From contig NZ_VDUZ01000021.1 in assembly GCF_008039615.1 (NCBI RefSeq), positions 1 to 64,000 of the forward strand: DNA of 64,000 nucleotides. Direction: 5' to 3'. The stretch is from Vineibacter terrae. Its GTDB lineage: Bacteria > Pseudomonadota > Alphaproteobacteria > Reyranellales > Reyranellaceae. The first letter of the stretch is position 1. Each line of letters begins with the position of its first letter. A model generated the notes under the pieces. That model searched no databases and was not told the origin of the DNA. It saw only the letters and a program-made list of their open reading frames with translations. A program made the position numbers and the translations under genes. Positions 35,171 to 45,372 of this stretch are shown here, one piece after another.

Positions 35171-36456
35171 TGATCTGGGCGGCGCTGGTGATCCTGATCG
35201 TCGTGCTGGCGGTGGCGGTGCCGGTCGCGGCAGGATTGGGCATCCTCGGCCTGGGCCTGTCCGAGCTGTTCTCCAAGCTGCCGCTGTCGCTGGCGATGGG
35301 CGAGATGGCGTGGGGCACGTCCAACAACTTCCTGCTGGTCGCGATCCCGTTCTTCGTGCTGCTGGGCGAGATCCTGCTGCGCTCGGGCATGGCCGAACGC
35401 ATGTACAACGCGCTGGTGCTGTGGATGCCGTGGCTACCCGGCGGCCTCATGCACTCCAACATCGCCGCCTGCGCCATGTTCGCGGCCACCTCCGGCTCCA
35501 GCGTCGCAACCGCGGCCACGATCGGCACCGTGGCGATGGACGAGATCGAGAAGCACGGCTACTCCGAACGCCTGTTCCTGGGCACGATCGCCGCCGGCGG
35601 GACGCTGGGCATCCTGATCCCGCCCTCGATCAACATGATCGTCTATGGCGTGCTCACCGACACGTCGATCCCCAAGCTCTACCTGGCCGGCATCATCCCC
35701 GGCCTGCTGCTGGCCGGCCTGTTCAGCCTGACCGTGCTGATCTTCTGCCTGGCCCGCCCGGCCCTGGGCGGCCGGCGTGTGGCGACCAGCTGGGACGCGC
35801 GCATCCGCGCCCTGCCCGACCTGCTGCCGCCGCTGGTGATCTTCCTGGCGGTGATCGGCTCGATCTATGCCGGCTGGGCGACCGCCACGGAGTCCGCCGC
35901 GCTGGGCGTGATCGCGGCGCTGGGCGTCGCCGCCTGGCGCGGCCGCCTCACCCCGCGCATGCTGCTGCAAGCCTTCGAAGGCACCATGCGCACCACGGCG
36001 ATGATCATGGCCATCCTGATCGCCGCCTATTTCCTGAACTTCGTCATCACCTCGATCGGACTCACCGGCCAGATCAACAGGTACATCACGTCGCTGGGCC
36101 TGACCCCGGTCGAGTTGCTAGTCGTCGTGGTGATCTTCTACTTCATCCTGGGCATGTTCATGGAAACGCTGTCGATGATGGTGGCGACCGTGCCGATCAT
36201 CGCGCCGATCATGTTCAAAGCCGGCTATGACCCGATCTGGTTCGGCATCCTGGTGGTGATCCTGATGGAGCTGGCCATGATCACGCCGCCCGTCGGCATC
36301 AACCTCTACGTCGTGCAGGGCCTGCGCCAGCGCGGCAAGATCGACGACGTGATCATCGGCTCGGCACCGTTCGTCGTCACCATGCTGGTGATGATCGCGA
36401 TCCTGTCGCTCTGGCCCGGGATCGCCCTCTGGCTGGCACGAGCGGTGTCGAACTGA
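35167..36456 (+). CDS. dctM: TRAP transporter large permease (DctM family)
   Basis: 429 residues, about twelve membrane helices. DctM signatures: NNFLLVAIPFFVLLGEILLRSG, the CAMFAATSGSSVATAATIGTVA loop, GTLGILIPPSINMIVYGVLTDTSI and ITPPVGINLYVVQG near the C-terminus. It makes the sodium-coupled channel with DctQ. It converges on hyuA with only three bases between stops. Confidence 0.93.
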   Translation: MMIWAALVILIVVLAVAVPVAAGLGILGLGLSELFSKLPLSLAMGEMAWGTSNNFLLVAIPFFVLLGEILLRSGMAERMYNALVLWMPWLPGGLMHSNIAACAMFAATSGSSVATAATIGTVAMDEIEKHGYSERLFLGTIAAGGTLGILIPPSINMIVYGVLTDTSIPKLYLAGIIPGLLLAGLFSLTVLIFCLARPALGGRRVATSWDARIRALPDLLPPLVIFLAVIGSIYAGWATATESAALGVIAALGVAAWRGRLTPRMLLQAFEGTMRTTAMIMAILIAAYFLNFVITSIGLTGQINRYITSLGLTPVELLVVVVIFYFILGMFMETLSMMVATVPIIAPIMFKAGYDPIWFGILVVILMELAMITPPVGINLYVVQGLRQRGKIDDVIIGSAPFVVTMLVMIAILSLWPGIALWLARAVSN

Positions 36457-36459
36457 GCG

Positions 36460-38547
36460 CTACCCCAGCTCGATCACGATGTTGCCGCCGGCATCGAGGC
36501 TGGCCCTGGCGCCGGGCGGAACGACGCAGGTGGCGTCGTACTCCTCGACGATCAGCGGCCCGGCCTGCGCCGCCGCGAGATCCGACCGCCGCAGGACGGG
36601 TGTCTGCATCCAGCCATGCGCCGGCCCGAAATAGGCGCGGCGCGGCGGCGGCGGCACCGGCTCCGCACGGCTTGATCGCACGCGCTGCGGCACGCCACCG
36701 CCTTCGCGCAGCCCCAGGCCCACGACCTGGATCGATACGAGCTCGACCGGCTCCTCGGGACCGGCCCGGTGGCCATAGGTCTTCTCGTGCTCCTGGCCGA
36801 ACGCCTCTTCCAGATGCGCCACCATCGCTGCGTCGATCGGCCCGTCGGGCACCGCCACCGTCAGCTCGTAGCTCTGTCCGTGATAGTGCAGCGCCGCGGC
36901 GCGCCGCAGGCGCATCCTGGCGCCGGTGAAGCCTTCGGCCGCGAGCTGCGCCGTGGCCTGTGACGCAAGCGCGTCCCAGGCACGCTGGATCTCGTCGAGG
37001 TCGCTCTTGCGCAAGAGGCGGCGAAACGTCCGCGCGTAGTGGTGCTCGACATCGGCGTAGAGCAGCCCGAACGACGAGAACAGCCCGGCCGACGGCGGCA
37101 CGACGACGCGGCTCATGCCCAGCGCCGATGCCATGCCGCAGGCGAACACCGGACCGTTGCCGCCGAAGGCGAACAGCGCGAAGTCGCGGGGATCGCGGCC
37201 ACGCTCGGTCGACACCGCCTTGATGGCGCGGATCATGTTCGACGCCGCGATCAGATGCGCGCCATGGGCCGCCTGATCGAGCGGCAGGCCCAGCGGCGTC
37301 GCCACCTTCTTGACGAAGGCCTGCTCGGCCTTGGCGGCGTTGAGCCTGACCGCGCCGCCGACCAGGTGCGCCGGGTTGAGATAGCCCAGCAGCAGGTTGG
37401 CGTCGGTGACGGTCGGGATCTCGCCGCCCTTGTCGTAGCAGACCGGCCCCGGTGCGGCGCCGGCGCTTTCCGGCCCGATCTGCAGCGAGCCGGCGGGATC
37501 GATCCAGACCAGCGAGCCGCCGCCGGCACCGACTTCCGCCAGGTCGATCGCGGGCACCTTGAGCGTGTAGCCGGCGCCGGTCAGCAGGCGCGAGCCGATC
37601 ATGATGCCGGCGCCGACGGAGTACTCGGCCGCCCGTGTCACGGTGCCGTCCTCGACCATGGCCGCCTTCGCGGTCGTGCCGCCCATGTCGAAGGTGATGA
37701 TCTTGGGCAGCTGCTTGGCCCGCGCCAGCGCCTGGGCGCCGATCACGCCGCCGGCCGGGCCGGATTCGATGATGTTCATCGGCCGTTCGGCCGCGGCCTG
37801 GTCGGTGGTGAGGCCGCCGTTGGACTGCATCAGCAGCAGGCGTGCCGGGATGCCGGCGGCATCGAGGCCCTGGCGCAGCGCCCGCAGATAGCGCGCGACG
37901 ATGGGCATGACATAGGCATTCACCACCGTGGTCGAGGTCCGCTCGTATTCCTTGATTTCGGGCAGCACCTCGCAGGACACGCTGAGCGGCAGGCCGGGCG
38001 CCTTGCGCTCGACGATGGTCTTGATGGCGAGCTCGTGCGCAGGATTGGTGAAGGAATGCAGCAGGCAGATCGCGATCGCCTCGACCTTCTGCGCCAGCAG
38101 CGCATCGACGGCACGTTCGGCGTCCGCCGGATCGAGCGCACGGTCGACTTTGCCGAACGCATCGACGCGCTCGTCGACCACCTGCCGCAGGTAGCGCTCG
38201 ACCAGCGGCGGCGGCTTGCTCCAGGCCAGGTCGTACAGCCGCGGCATCCGCAAGGTGCGGATCTCCAGCACGTCGCGGAAGCCCTTGGTGGTGATCAGCC
38301 CGACGCGCGCGCCCTTGTGCTCCAGGATGGCGTTGGAGGCGACCGTGGTGCCGTGCCGCAGCTCGGCGATCGCGGCGCCGTCCAACCCGGTCTCGCGGAA
38401 GACCTCGGCGAGGCCGTCGACAATCGCCTGGGCGTAGTTGCCGACGCTGGAGGAGATCTTCTTGGTGTGGATCGTGCCGTCATCACCCAGCAGGACGATG
38501 TCGGTGAAGGTGCCGCCGATATCGACGCCGACGCGGTACTGCACCAT
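36460..38547 (-). CDS. hyuA: Hydantoinase/oxoprolinase family protein, A subunit
   Basis: 695 residues. The N-terminal ASKHA-type nucleotide site is VGVDIGGTFTDIVLLGDDG; further motifs are HGTTVASNAILEHKGARVGLITTKGFRDV, a second phosphate loop ITFDMGGTTAKAAMV, and AFGGNGPVFACGMASALG. The C-terminal domain carries LHYHGQSYEL. Relatives include N-methylhydantoinase A and acetone or acetophenone carboxylase subunits, which use ATP to activate an amide or ketone. It works with the B subunit, whose gene lies six bases upstream. The exact substrate cannot be told from sequence. Confidence 0.92.
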   Translation of the reverse strand: MVQYRVGVDIGGTFTDIVLLGDDGTIHTKKISSSVGNYAQAIVDGLAEVFRETGLDGAAIAELRHGTTVASNAILEHKGARVGLITTKGFRDVLEIRTLRMPRLYDLAWSKPPPLVERYLRQVVDERVDAFGKVDRALDPADAERAVDALLAQKVEAIAICLLHSFTNPAHELAIKTIVERKAPGLPLSVSCEVLPEIKEYERTSTTVVNAYVMPIVARYLRALRQGLDAAGIPARLLLMQSNGGLTTDQAAAERPMNIIESGPAGGVIGAQALARAKQLPKIITFDMGGTTAKAAMVEDGTVTRAAEYSVGAGIMIGSRLLTGAGYTLKVPAIDLAEVGAGGGSLVWIDPAGSLQIGPESAGAAPGPVCYDKGGEIPTVTDANLLLGYLNPAHLVGGAVRLNAAKAEQAFVKKVATPLGLPLDQAAHGAHLIAASNMIRAIKAVSTERGRDPRDFALFAFGGNGPVFACGMASALGMSRVVVPPSAGLFSSFGLLYADVEHHYARTFRRLLRKSDLDEIQRAWDALASQATAQLAAEGFTGARMRLRRAAALHYHGQSYELTVAVPDGPIDAAMVAHLEEAFGQEHEKTYGHRAGPEEPVELVSIQVVGLGLREGGGVPQRVRSSRAEPVPPPPRRAYFGPAHGWMQTPVLRRSDLAAAQAGPLIVEEYDATCVVPPGARASLDAGGNIVIELG

Positions 38548-38553
38548 GTCCGG

Positions 38554-40350
38554 CTACTCCGCCGCGCGCGCCAGCGGCTGCGGGTCGTGCCACTGCACCT
38601 TGGGCACCGCTTGCCAGCCACGGGCGCGGCGCATCGCCTCGCGCCGCCGGGTTGTGGCCGCCACATCGATCGTCCAGCGCGCGGTGTCGATCACCACGCC
38701 ATAGTCGGCCAGCGCCTTGGCCGGCGACAGCAGCTCGTTGCGCACGTCCTTGAGCACGGCGGCTGGGTCGCGCTCCAGCGGATCGCCCCAGCCACCGGCT
38801 CCGGCCAGAACGTGGCGGAACACGTCGCCGCGCCTGATGGTCATGGTGAGCTTGCTGGGCAGGACACGGTTCTCGCCATCAGGGTTGAGATAGTTTTCCG
38901 AGGGCATGCCGGGATTGCCGCCATACAGGCCGAACGGCCGGTGGTCGCGCCGGTCGGAGCGGACCTGCAGCATGCCCTCGGCTTCGAGGAAGCGGTAGTC
39001 GCGGCGGAACGGCACGCCGCCGCGATATCTGCCGGCCCCGGCCTTGTCGGCGACGAACTCGTAGGCCGTGATCTGGATCGGCTGCTCGACCTCGGTCACC
39101 TCGATCGAATGCGAGGCCATGTTGGCCATCATGTGCGAGTTGCCGTCCAGCCCGTCCTCCCACGGGCGCGCACCCCAGGCGCCGCACGTGAAGTCGACAT
39201 AGATGAAGGGCGAGCGGTCGGCGTGGTAGCCGCCGATCGAGATGCCGGTGTTGCCGCCGTCGCCTGCCGCCTTGACCTTGTCGGGCAGCATCATGGCCAG
39301 CACGCCGAACATGCAGTCGGTCATGCGAAAGCCGGTGAGCCCGCGCGCCGCGCAGGCCGCCGGCAAAACGCCGTTGCCCACGGTGCCGGGCGGGCAGATC
39401 ACCTCGATGGCGCGGAACACGCCCTCGTTGTTGGGGATGCCCGGCGGCAGCACCGAGCGCACGCCGGTGTAGGACGCCGCCTTGGTGAACGAGAGCGTGT
39501 TGTTGATGGCGCCCTTCACCTGGGGATGGGTGCCGGTCCAGTCGACCACCATGTGGCCGCCTGTCTTGCGGATGGTGACGAACAGGCGGATCGGCACGCC
39601 GTAGTCGACACCGTCGTCGTCGATCCAGTCCTCGAAGCTCCATTCGCCATCCGGCAGCTTCTCCAGCGCCGCCCGCGTCAGGCGCTCGGCGTAGTCGATC
39701 GTCTCGCGCATGAAGGACCTGGTCTGGGATGCACCGTATTTCCCCACCAGGTCGGCGAACTGCGTCTCGGCGATGTGACAGGCGGCGAGCTGCGCCCGTA
39801 GGTCGCCGAACACCCGCACTGGCAGGCGCACGTTCTTCTCGATGAAGCTCATCAGGGTCTTGTTGACCTTGCCGGCCTCGTAGAACTTCATCGGCGCGAT
39901 GCGCAGGCCCTCGGCGTAGATCTCGGTCGAGTCCGAGGCGTTGGAGCCGGCGACCCGGCCACCGACATCGGTATGGTGGCAGACCGTGCAGGCGAAAGCC
40001 AGGCGCTCGCCCTCATGGTACAGCGGCTTGAAGACGAAGATATCCGGCAGGTGCATGCCGCCGTCGAACGGGTCGTTCATGATGAACACGTCGCCCGGCG
40101 CCATGTCGTCGCGGAAATGCCGCATGATGGCTTCCATCGCCGTCGGCACGCTGCCGAGATGCCCGGGCAGGGTCAGGCCCTGCGCCACCAGCTTGCCTTC
40201 GGCGTCGGCGAAGCCGGTGGAGAAATCCATGTTGTCCTTCAGCACGCCGGAATAGGTCGTGCGCACGACGGTGAGCGCCATCTCGTCGGCGATCGAGAAG
40301 ATCGCGTTCTTGAACAGCTCGAAGGCGATCGGATCGGGCGTAGTTGCCAC
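38554..40350 (-). CDS. hyuB: Hydantoinase/oxoprolinase family protein, B subunit
   Basis: About 598 residues. A GTG start at 40350 is chosen because GGGAGG lies 8 bases upstream and the protein then begins at the family's N-terminus (TTPDPIAFELFKNAIFSIADEMA). Motifs: MDFSTGFADAEGKLVAQGLTLPGHLGS, DVFIMNDPFDGGMHLPDI, HHTDVGG, and the C-terminal GAGGWGDPLERDP. Longer frames upstream lack conservation signs. It is the first gene of a two-gene hyuB-hyuA operon, divergent from an aldo/keto reductase gene. Confidence 0.92.
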   Translation of the reverse strand: MATTPDPIAFELFKNAIFSIADEMALTVVRTTYSGVLKDNMDFSTGFADAEGKLVAQGLTLPGHLGSVPTAMEAIMRHFRDDMAPGDVFIMNDPFDGGMHLPDIFVFKPLYHEGERLAFACTVCHHTDVGGRVAGSNASDSTEIYAEGLRIAPMKFYEAGKVNKTLMSFIEKNVRLPVRVFGDLRAQLAACHIAETQFADLVGKYGASQTRSFMRETIDYAERLTRAALEKLPDGEWSFEDWIDDDGVDYGVPIRLFVTIRKTGGHMVVDWTGTHPQVKGAINNTLSFTKAASYTGVRSVLPPGIPNNEGVFRAIEVICPPGTVGNGVLPAACAARGLTGFRMTDCMFGVLAMMLPDKVKAAGDGGNTGISIGGYHADRSPFIYVDFTCGAWGARPWEDGLDGNSHMMANMASHSIEVTEVEQPIQITAYEFVADKAGAGRYRGGVPFRRDYRFLEAEGMLQVRSDRRDHRPFGLYGGNPGMPSENYLNPDGENRVLPSKLTMTIRRGDVFRHVLAGAGGWGDPLERDPAAVLKDVRNELLSPAKALADYGVVIDTARWTIDVAATTRRREAMRRARGWQAVPKVQWHDPQPLARAAE

Positions 40351-40506
40351 TGGAGAAGCCTCCCGCGATATCCGGCACAGTCTGAGGGGATTCGGTGACC
40401 CCGGGCAAGGCGCTGAATGCAACCCCGATGCCACCTGCATGAAGGGCTCCGGAATGGCGTATGCTTCCAGCGGCCCGCATCACCATGACCATCCGATGGA
40501 GGTCGC

Positions 40507-41535
40507 ATGACTACACTCCCGCGCCGCCGGATCGGCCGCACGGCCCTGGACGTCACCGAGCTGGGCCTCGGCGGCGCCCCGATCGGCGGCTTCCGTGTCA
40601 CGATTCCCGATGCCGACGCCGTCGCGCTGGTGAATGCGGCCTATGACGCCGGTGTCAACTTCTTCGACACATCGCCCTTCTACGGCTATGGCCGCAGCGA
40701 GCTGCGGATGGGCGCGGCGCTGCGCGAGAAGCCGCGCGCCAGCTACGTGCTGTCGACCAAGATCGGCCGCGTCATGCGCACGCTGCGGCCCGGCGAGACC
40801 GTCGCGGACCTGCGGCCCAACTGCCTGCCCGGCTTCGCGCCGACCTTCGACTATACCTATGACGGTGTCATGCGCTCGCTGGAGCAGTCGCATCTGCGCA
40901 TGGGCATCTCCCGCATCGATGTGGCGCTGGTGCACGACGTCGATTTCTGGACCACCCAGGATCGCGCCGTCCTCGAGGAACGGTTCCGCACCGTCATGGA
41001 CAGCGGCTTCAGGGCGCTCGACGAGCTGCGCCGCGCCGGCGTGATCGGCGCGATCGGCATCGGCCTGAACGAGTCCGACACCAGCCTGCGCTTCCTGCAG
41101 GCTGGAGACTTCGACTGCGTCCTGCTCGCCGGACGCTACACGCTGCTGGAGCAGGGGGCGCTGGCAGCCTTCATGCCGGCCTGCGTGCAGCGCGGCGCTT
41201 CCGTGATCCTGGGCGGACCGTTCAACTCGGGCATCCTGGCCGGCGGCGCGAAGCCGGGAGCCACCTACGACTATGCCGCCGCCCCGCCCGCCATCGCCGA
41301 GCGGGCGCAGCGGATCGAGGCGGTCTGCGCCCGCCATCGCGTGCCGCTCGCGGCCGCGGCGCTGCAGTTCCCGCTGGCCCATCCCGCGGTGTGCTCGGTG
41401 ATCCCCGGCGCGCTGAGCATCGCCGAGGTCCAGCAGAATACCAGGCACATGCAGCAGCCGATCCCGCCCGACCTGTGGGCCGAGCTGGTGCGCGAGGGGC
41501 TGCTCGACCCGGCCGCGCCCGTGCCGGCGGGCTGA
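40507..41535 (+). CDS. Aldo/keto reductase, D-threo-aldose dehydrogenase-like
   Basis: 342 residues, a paralogue of the enzyme encoded at 13252. The tetrad is intact: Asp54 and Tyr59 in FFDTSPFYGYG, Lys85 in LSTKIGR, His143 in LVHDVDF. It shares the TFDYTYDGVMRSLEQS segment with the first copy and ends in the same DPAAPVPAG-like tail. GGAGG precedes the ATG. It is divergent from hyuB with no transporter of its own nearby. It could oxidise a fucose-like sugar or act as a pyridoxal 4-dehydrogenase-type enzyme. Confidence 0.87.
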   Translation: MTTLPRRRIGRTALDVTELGLGGAPIGGFRVTIPDADAVALVNAAYDAGVNFFDTSPFYGYGRSELRMGAALREKPRASYVLSTKIGRVMRTLRPGETVADLRPNCLPGFAPTFDYTYDGVMRSLEQSHLRMGISRIDVALVHDVDFWTTQDRAVLEERFRTVMDSGFRALDELRRAGVIGAIGIGLNESDTSLRFLQAGDFDCVLLAGRYTLLEQGALAAFMPACVQRGASVILGGPFNSGILAGGAKPGATYDYAAAPPAIAERAQRIEAVCARHRVPLAAAALQFPLAHPAVCSVIPGALSIAEVQQNTRHMQQPIPPDLWAELVREGLLDPAAPVPAG

Positions 41536-41659
41536 CCGCCTCAAAGCCGGCGCCCCGACTGACCCCTGCCTGACGCGCCAAGCCAAGAATCAGTCGCATT
41601 GTGATTTTAACGTCGTGCCGTCCGAAGAGACGAAAGCAGACGCCGCACAGGAGAGGATC

Positions 41660-42274
41660 ATGACTATCCAGCCCCGCCGATGGATGACCGTCACCTTGAG
41701 CCTGGCTCTGGTCGCAGCCCCGATCAGCCTTGCCTCGCCGCTGACGCTCGATGGCAAGGCGGCATTCGCCCGTGGTGGCGGTGGCGGAGGCGGAGGAAAT
41801 GGTGGTGGCGGTGGAAACGGTGTGGGAAACGGCAATGGCGCAGGGAACGGGAACGGCAATGCAGTGGGCAACGCGACCGGCAACGGCGGCGGGCACAGCG
41901 CGGCTGTCGCGACCACGAACGGCACGGACAGCGGCCGTGGCGCGGCCCCGGCGAGCGGCGCTGGCCGGAGCGCGGCGCCGGCCAGCAACGGTCGATTGGC
42001 AAGCGCGCTGGGCGCCTTGAATGCTGCGCACGCGTCGGCTCAGGCGCGCAGCGTCGCCGCGCCGAACTCCCGCGTCGGCATGATCGCCGCCTACGACAAG
42101 GCCATGGCGCAGGCCCTGGCGATGCCGCTGTCGACACGCGATGCCGCGATCGTCAGCGCACGCCGCCAATTGGCCGCAGCCTCGAACAAGGTGCTGACGG
42201 CCCCTGTTGTGGCACGGGTCGATTCGTTGCTGGGGCTACCGCCGACGGACCCCAATCTGGGCGTCACCCGCTGA
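41660..42274 (+). CDS. Exported Gly/Asn-rich protein, copy 1
   Basis: 204 residues. N-terminal signal (about 1-33, core VTLSLALVAAPISLASPL), then a tract of Gly/Asn repeats (GNGVGNGNGAGNGNGNAVGN) from about 38 to 77. The C-terminal domain of about 90 residues contains LASALGALNAAHASAQARS and ends SLLGLPPTDPNLGVTR. AGGAGAGG precedes the ATG. A paralogue with the same plan and identical C-terminal end is at 47199. They bracket the RND efflux genes. I do not recognise the family; an envelope or cell-surface role is a guess from the signal peptide and low-complexity region. Confidence 0.72.
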   Translation: MTIQPRRWMTVTLSLALVAAPISLASPLTLDGKAAFARGGGGGGGGNGGGGGNGVGNGNGAGNGNGNAVGNATGNGGGHSAAVATTNGTDSGRGAAPASGAGRSAAPASNGRLASALGALNAAHASAQARSVAAPNSRVGMIAAYDKAMAQALAMPLSTRDAAIVSARRQLAAASNKVLTAPVVARVDSLLGLPPTDPNLGVTR

Positions 42275-42279
42275 CCACA

Positions 42280-45200
42280 TCATTCCGCCGGCAGCCGCTG
42301 CTCGCCGGAATGCGGGTGATCGCGCGTCTCAGCCGACCGTCCTGCTGAGCGGTCACGCGCCAGCAGGGTGTAGACCGTGGGCACGACAAAGAGGGTTAGC
42401 ACCGTCCCCAGGACGAGGCCACCGACGATCACGAGCCCGATCTGGTTGCGGCTTTCGGCGCCGGCGCCGCCCGCCGTCACCAGCGGCACCGCGCCCAGGA
42501 CCATGGCCGCCGTGGTCATGAGGATGGGCCGCAGCCTCAGGGTCGCGGCCTCGATCACCGCGTCCAGGCGCGAGCGGCCCTGATCCTGGAGCTGGTTGGC
42601 GAACTCCACGATCAGGATGCCGTTCTTGGTGATGAGCCCGACCAGCGTGACCAGGCCGACCTGGCTGTAGATGTTCATCGTGCCGCCGCCGAGCTTCAGC
42701 GCCAGCAGCGCGCCCGTCATCGACAGCGGCACCGTCAGCATGATGATGAGCGGATCGATGAAGCTTTCGAACTGCGCCGCCAGCACGAGATAGATGAACA
42801 GCAGCGCCAGGACGAACGTGAAGTAGATGTCCCCAGATGCCTGCTTGTACTCGCGGGATTGCCCGATGTAGTCGATCTGCACCGAGGCCGGCAGCACGCC
42901 GCGCGCCGCCCGCTCGAGGGCCGCCAGGGCCTCGCCCTGAGAGTAGCCGGGCGCGATATTGGCGGTGATGTCGGCGGCACGCAGCTGGTTCATGCGGCCC
43001 AGCTCGCGCGGCGCAACCGATTCGCGCACATCGACCAGGTTGGAGAGCTGGATCATCTGGCCCTGGCGGCTGCGCACGTAGATCCGCGAAAGATCGTCCG
43101 GATTGGTCCGGTCGATATCGGCGATCTGGACGATGACGTCGTACTGCTTGCCGTTCTGCTTGAAGCGCGTGACCTGGCGGCCGCCCAGCATGGTCTCCAG
43201 GGTGCGCCCGATGGTCTCGACCTCGGCGCCGACGTCGCTCGCCTTGTCGCGATTGACCGCCACCTTGATCTCGGGCTTGTTGAGCTTCAGCCGGGTCTCG
43301 AGGTTGGCCAGCGACGGCTCCTTCTCGGCGGCCAGCATCACCGCCTCGACCATGCGGTTGAGCCCGGCGTAGTCGCCCGAAGACTGGATGGCGATCCAGA
43401 CCGGCTTGGAGCTCGCGTTCTGCCCCAGCGAGGGCGGGTTGGAGGCGAAGGCCATCACGCCCGGCAATTCGGCCATCTGCGGGCCAAGAAGGTTGACGAT
43501 CTCCTGCTGCTTGCGGCTGCGCTCGCCCCACGGCGTCAGCCGTGTGAAGGTGATGCCCTGCGATATGATCGGCGTGCCCGATACCGCGAAATAGCCCTGC
43601 GCCTCGGGGATGCCATGGAGAATGCCTTCGATGCGATGGGCGTACTTCTCCATGAACTTGAGCGTGGCGCCTTCGGGCCCGATGAAGATCGCGATGATGG
43701 TGCCACGGTCCTCGACCGGCGACAGCTCCGGCTTGATCGTGCGGAAGACGAAATAGCTGCTGCCGGCCACCGCCAGTCCCAGGAGGATGACCACGAGCCG
43801 CACGTGCAATGCGGCGCCGAGCGCCGACCGGTAGCCCCGGACCAGGCGCTCGAGCGCGTTCTCCACGAGATTATAGGCCCAGCCATGCCGGGCATCGTGG
43901 CGCAGCAGGCGCCCGCACATCATCGGGCTGAGCGTCAGGGCCACGAAGCCCGAGATCAGCACGGCGCCGGCCAGCGACCAGGCGAACTCGGTGAACAGCC
44001 GGCCGGTCGTTCCGGACATGAAGCCGATCGGGGCGTAGACCGCCGCCAGGGTCAGCGTCATGGCGATGACGGCGAAGCCGATCTCCTTGCTGCCCTTGAA
44101 GGCGGCCGCCATGGGCGACATGCCCTCTTCGACATGGCGATAGATGTTCTCCAGCACGACGATCGCGTCATCGACGACGAGCCCGATCGCCAGCACCATG
44201 GCAAGCAGGGTGAGCGTGTTCACCGAGAAGCCGAGCGCGTACATGATCGCGAACGCGCCCAGCAGGGAGGCTGGAATCGTCACGACCGGGATGAGCGTGG
44301 CGCGCACGTTGCGCAGGAAGAAGAAGACCACGATCACGACCAGCACGACGGCTTCCCCGATCGTGCGATAGACGGAATCGATCGACGCCTGGATGAAGAC
44401 CGAGGTGTCGTGGGCAACCTCGACCTTCATGCCGGCCGGCAGGCTGGCCTCGATGCGCGGCAGCTCGGCGCGCACATTGCGGGAGATATCGAGCGGATTG
44501 GCCACTGCCTGTTTGACGATCCCGAGCGCGACCGCGGGCTTCTGGTTGAAGCGCACGCTGACGCGCTCGTCGGCCGCGCCCAGCTCGGCACGGCCGACGT
44601 CGCGCAGGCGGACGGGATAGCCCGACACCTCCCGGATGATGATCGCCCCGAACTGCTCCGGCACCCGCAGGTCGGTCTCCGCCAGGACCGTGAATTCCGT
44701 TTCATTGCTCTCGATGCGCCCGGCCGGCACCTCGACATTCTGCCGCCGCAGGGCGTTCTCGACATCCTGCGGCGTCAGGTTGTAGGCCGCCAGGCGCGCC
44801 GCATCGAGCCAGATGCGCATGGCGTAGCGCCGCTCGCCGAAGATCCGCGCCTCGGCCACGCCGTCGATCGACTGCAGGCGGTCCTTGACGTAGCGATCGG
44901 CAAAATCCGTGATCTCCAGCGGCGTATGCCGGCTGGAAGAGAAGGCGAGGTAGAGGATGGGCTGCGCGTCGGCCTCCACCTTCGAGATCACCGGCTCGTC
45001 GATCTCGTCGGGCAGGCGCCCGCGCACCCGGCCGACGCGGTCGCGCACGTCGTTGGCGGAGGCGTCCGGATCGCGCGACAGCGTGAAGCGCACCGCGATC
45101 TGGCTCTCCTCCTGCCGCGTCGTCGAGCGCATGTAGTCGATGCCCTCGATGCCGGCGATGGACTCCTCGAGCACGCGCGTGACCTGGCTCTCCATCACCT

Positions 45201-45369
45201 CCGCGCTCGCGCCGCGATACACGGTCTTCACGAGCACGACGGGCGGGTCGATGTTGGGGTATTCGCGGACCGTGAGGCGGTTGAAGGAGACCAGGCCGAC
45301 CAGGACGACGACCAGGCTCAGCACCGTCGCGAAGACCGGCCGCCGGATGCAGATGTCGGACAGGACCAT
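42280..45369 (-). CDS. RND-family efflux transporter, inner-membrane subunit
   Basis: 1029 residues, the usual HAE1 length. It opens MVLSDICIRRPVFATVLSLVVVLVG, has two large periplasmic loops and twelve helices. The proton-relay Asp pair is in TM4 (GLVVDDAIVVLENIYRH). Other signatures: AVYAPIGFMSG and AAQFESFIDPLIIMLTVP. It forms a drug or metabolite efflux pump with the adaptor encoded three bases upstream. No outer-membrane channel gene is adjacent, so a TolC encoded elsewhere is probably used. A TetR repressor is divergent from the pair. Confidence 0.95.
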   Translation of the reverse strand: MVLSDICIRRPVFATVLSLVVVLVGLVSFNRLTVREYPNIDPPVVLVKTVYRGASAEVMESQVTRVLEESIAGIEGIDYMRSTTRQEESQIAVRFTLSRDPDASANDVRDRVGRVRGRLPDEIDEPVISKVEADAQPILYLAFSSSRHTPLEITDFADRYVKDRLQSIDGVAEARIFGERRYAMRIWLDAARLAAYNLTPQDVENALRRQNVEVPAGRIESNETEFTVLAETDLRVPEQFGAIIIREVSGYPVRLRDVGRAELGAADERVSVRFNQKPAVALGIVKQAVANPLDISRNVRAELPRIEASLPAGMKVEVAHDTSVFIQASIDSVYRTIGEAVVLVVIVVFFFLRNVRATLIPVVTIPASLLGAFAIMYALGFSVNTLTLLAMVLAIGLVVDDAIVVLENIYRHVEEGMSPMAAAFKGSKEIGFAVIAMTLTLAAVYAPIGFMSGTTGRLFTEFAWSLAGAVLISGFVALTLSPMMCGRLLRHDARHGWAYNLVENALERLVRGYRSALGAALHVRLVVILLGLAVAGSSYFVFRTIKPELSPVEDRGTIIAIFIGPEGATLKFMEKYAHRIEGILHGIPEAQGYFAVSGTPIISQGITFTRLTPWGERSRKQQEIVNLLGPQMAELPGVMAFASNPPSLGQNASSKPVWIAIQSSGDYAGLNRMVEAVMLAAEKEPSLANLETRLKLNKPEIKVAVNRDKASDVGAEVETIGRTLETMLGGRQVTRFKQNGKQYDVIVQIADIDRTNPDDLSRIYVRSRQGQMIQLSNLVDVRESVAPRELGRMNQLRAADITANIAPGYSQGEALAALERAARGVLPASVQIDYIGQSREYKQASGDIYFTFVLALLFIYLVLAAQFESFIDPLIIMLTVPLSMTGALLALKLGGGTMNIYSQVGLVTLVGLITKNGILIVEFANQLQDQGRSRLDAVIEAATLRLRPILMTTAAMVLGAVPLVTAGGAGAESRNQIGLVIVGGLVLGTVLTLFVVPTVYTLLARDRSAGRSAETRDHPHSGEQRLPAE

Positions 45370-45372
45370 GGG

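Noticed and set aside
37039-39801. Long plus-strand open frame (920 codons) opposite hyuA/hyuB
   Set aside because: Antisense shadow over two well-conserved genes; composition is typical of a reversed high-GC frame.
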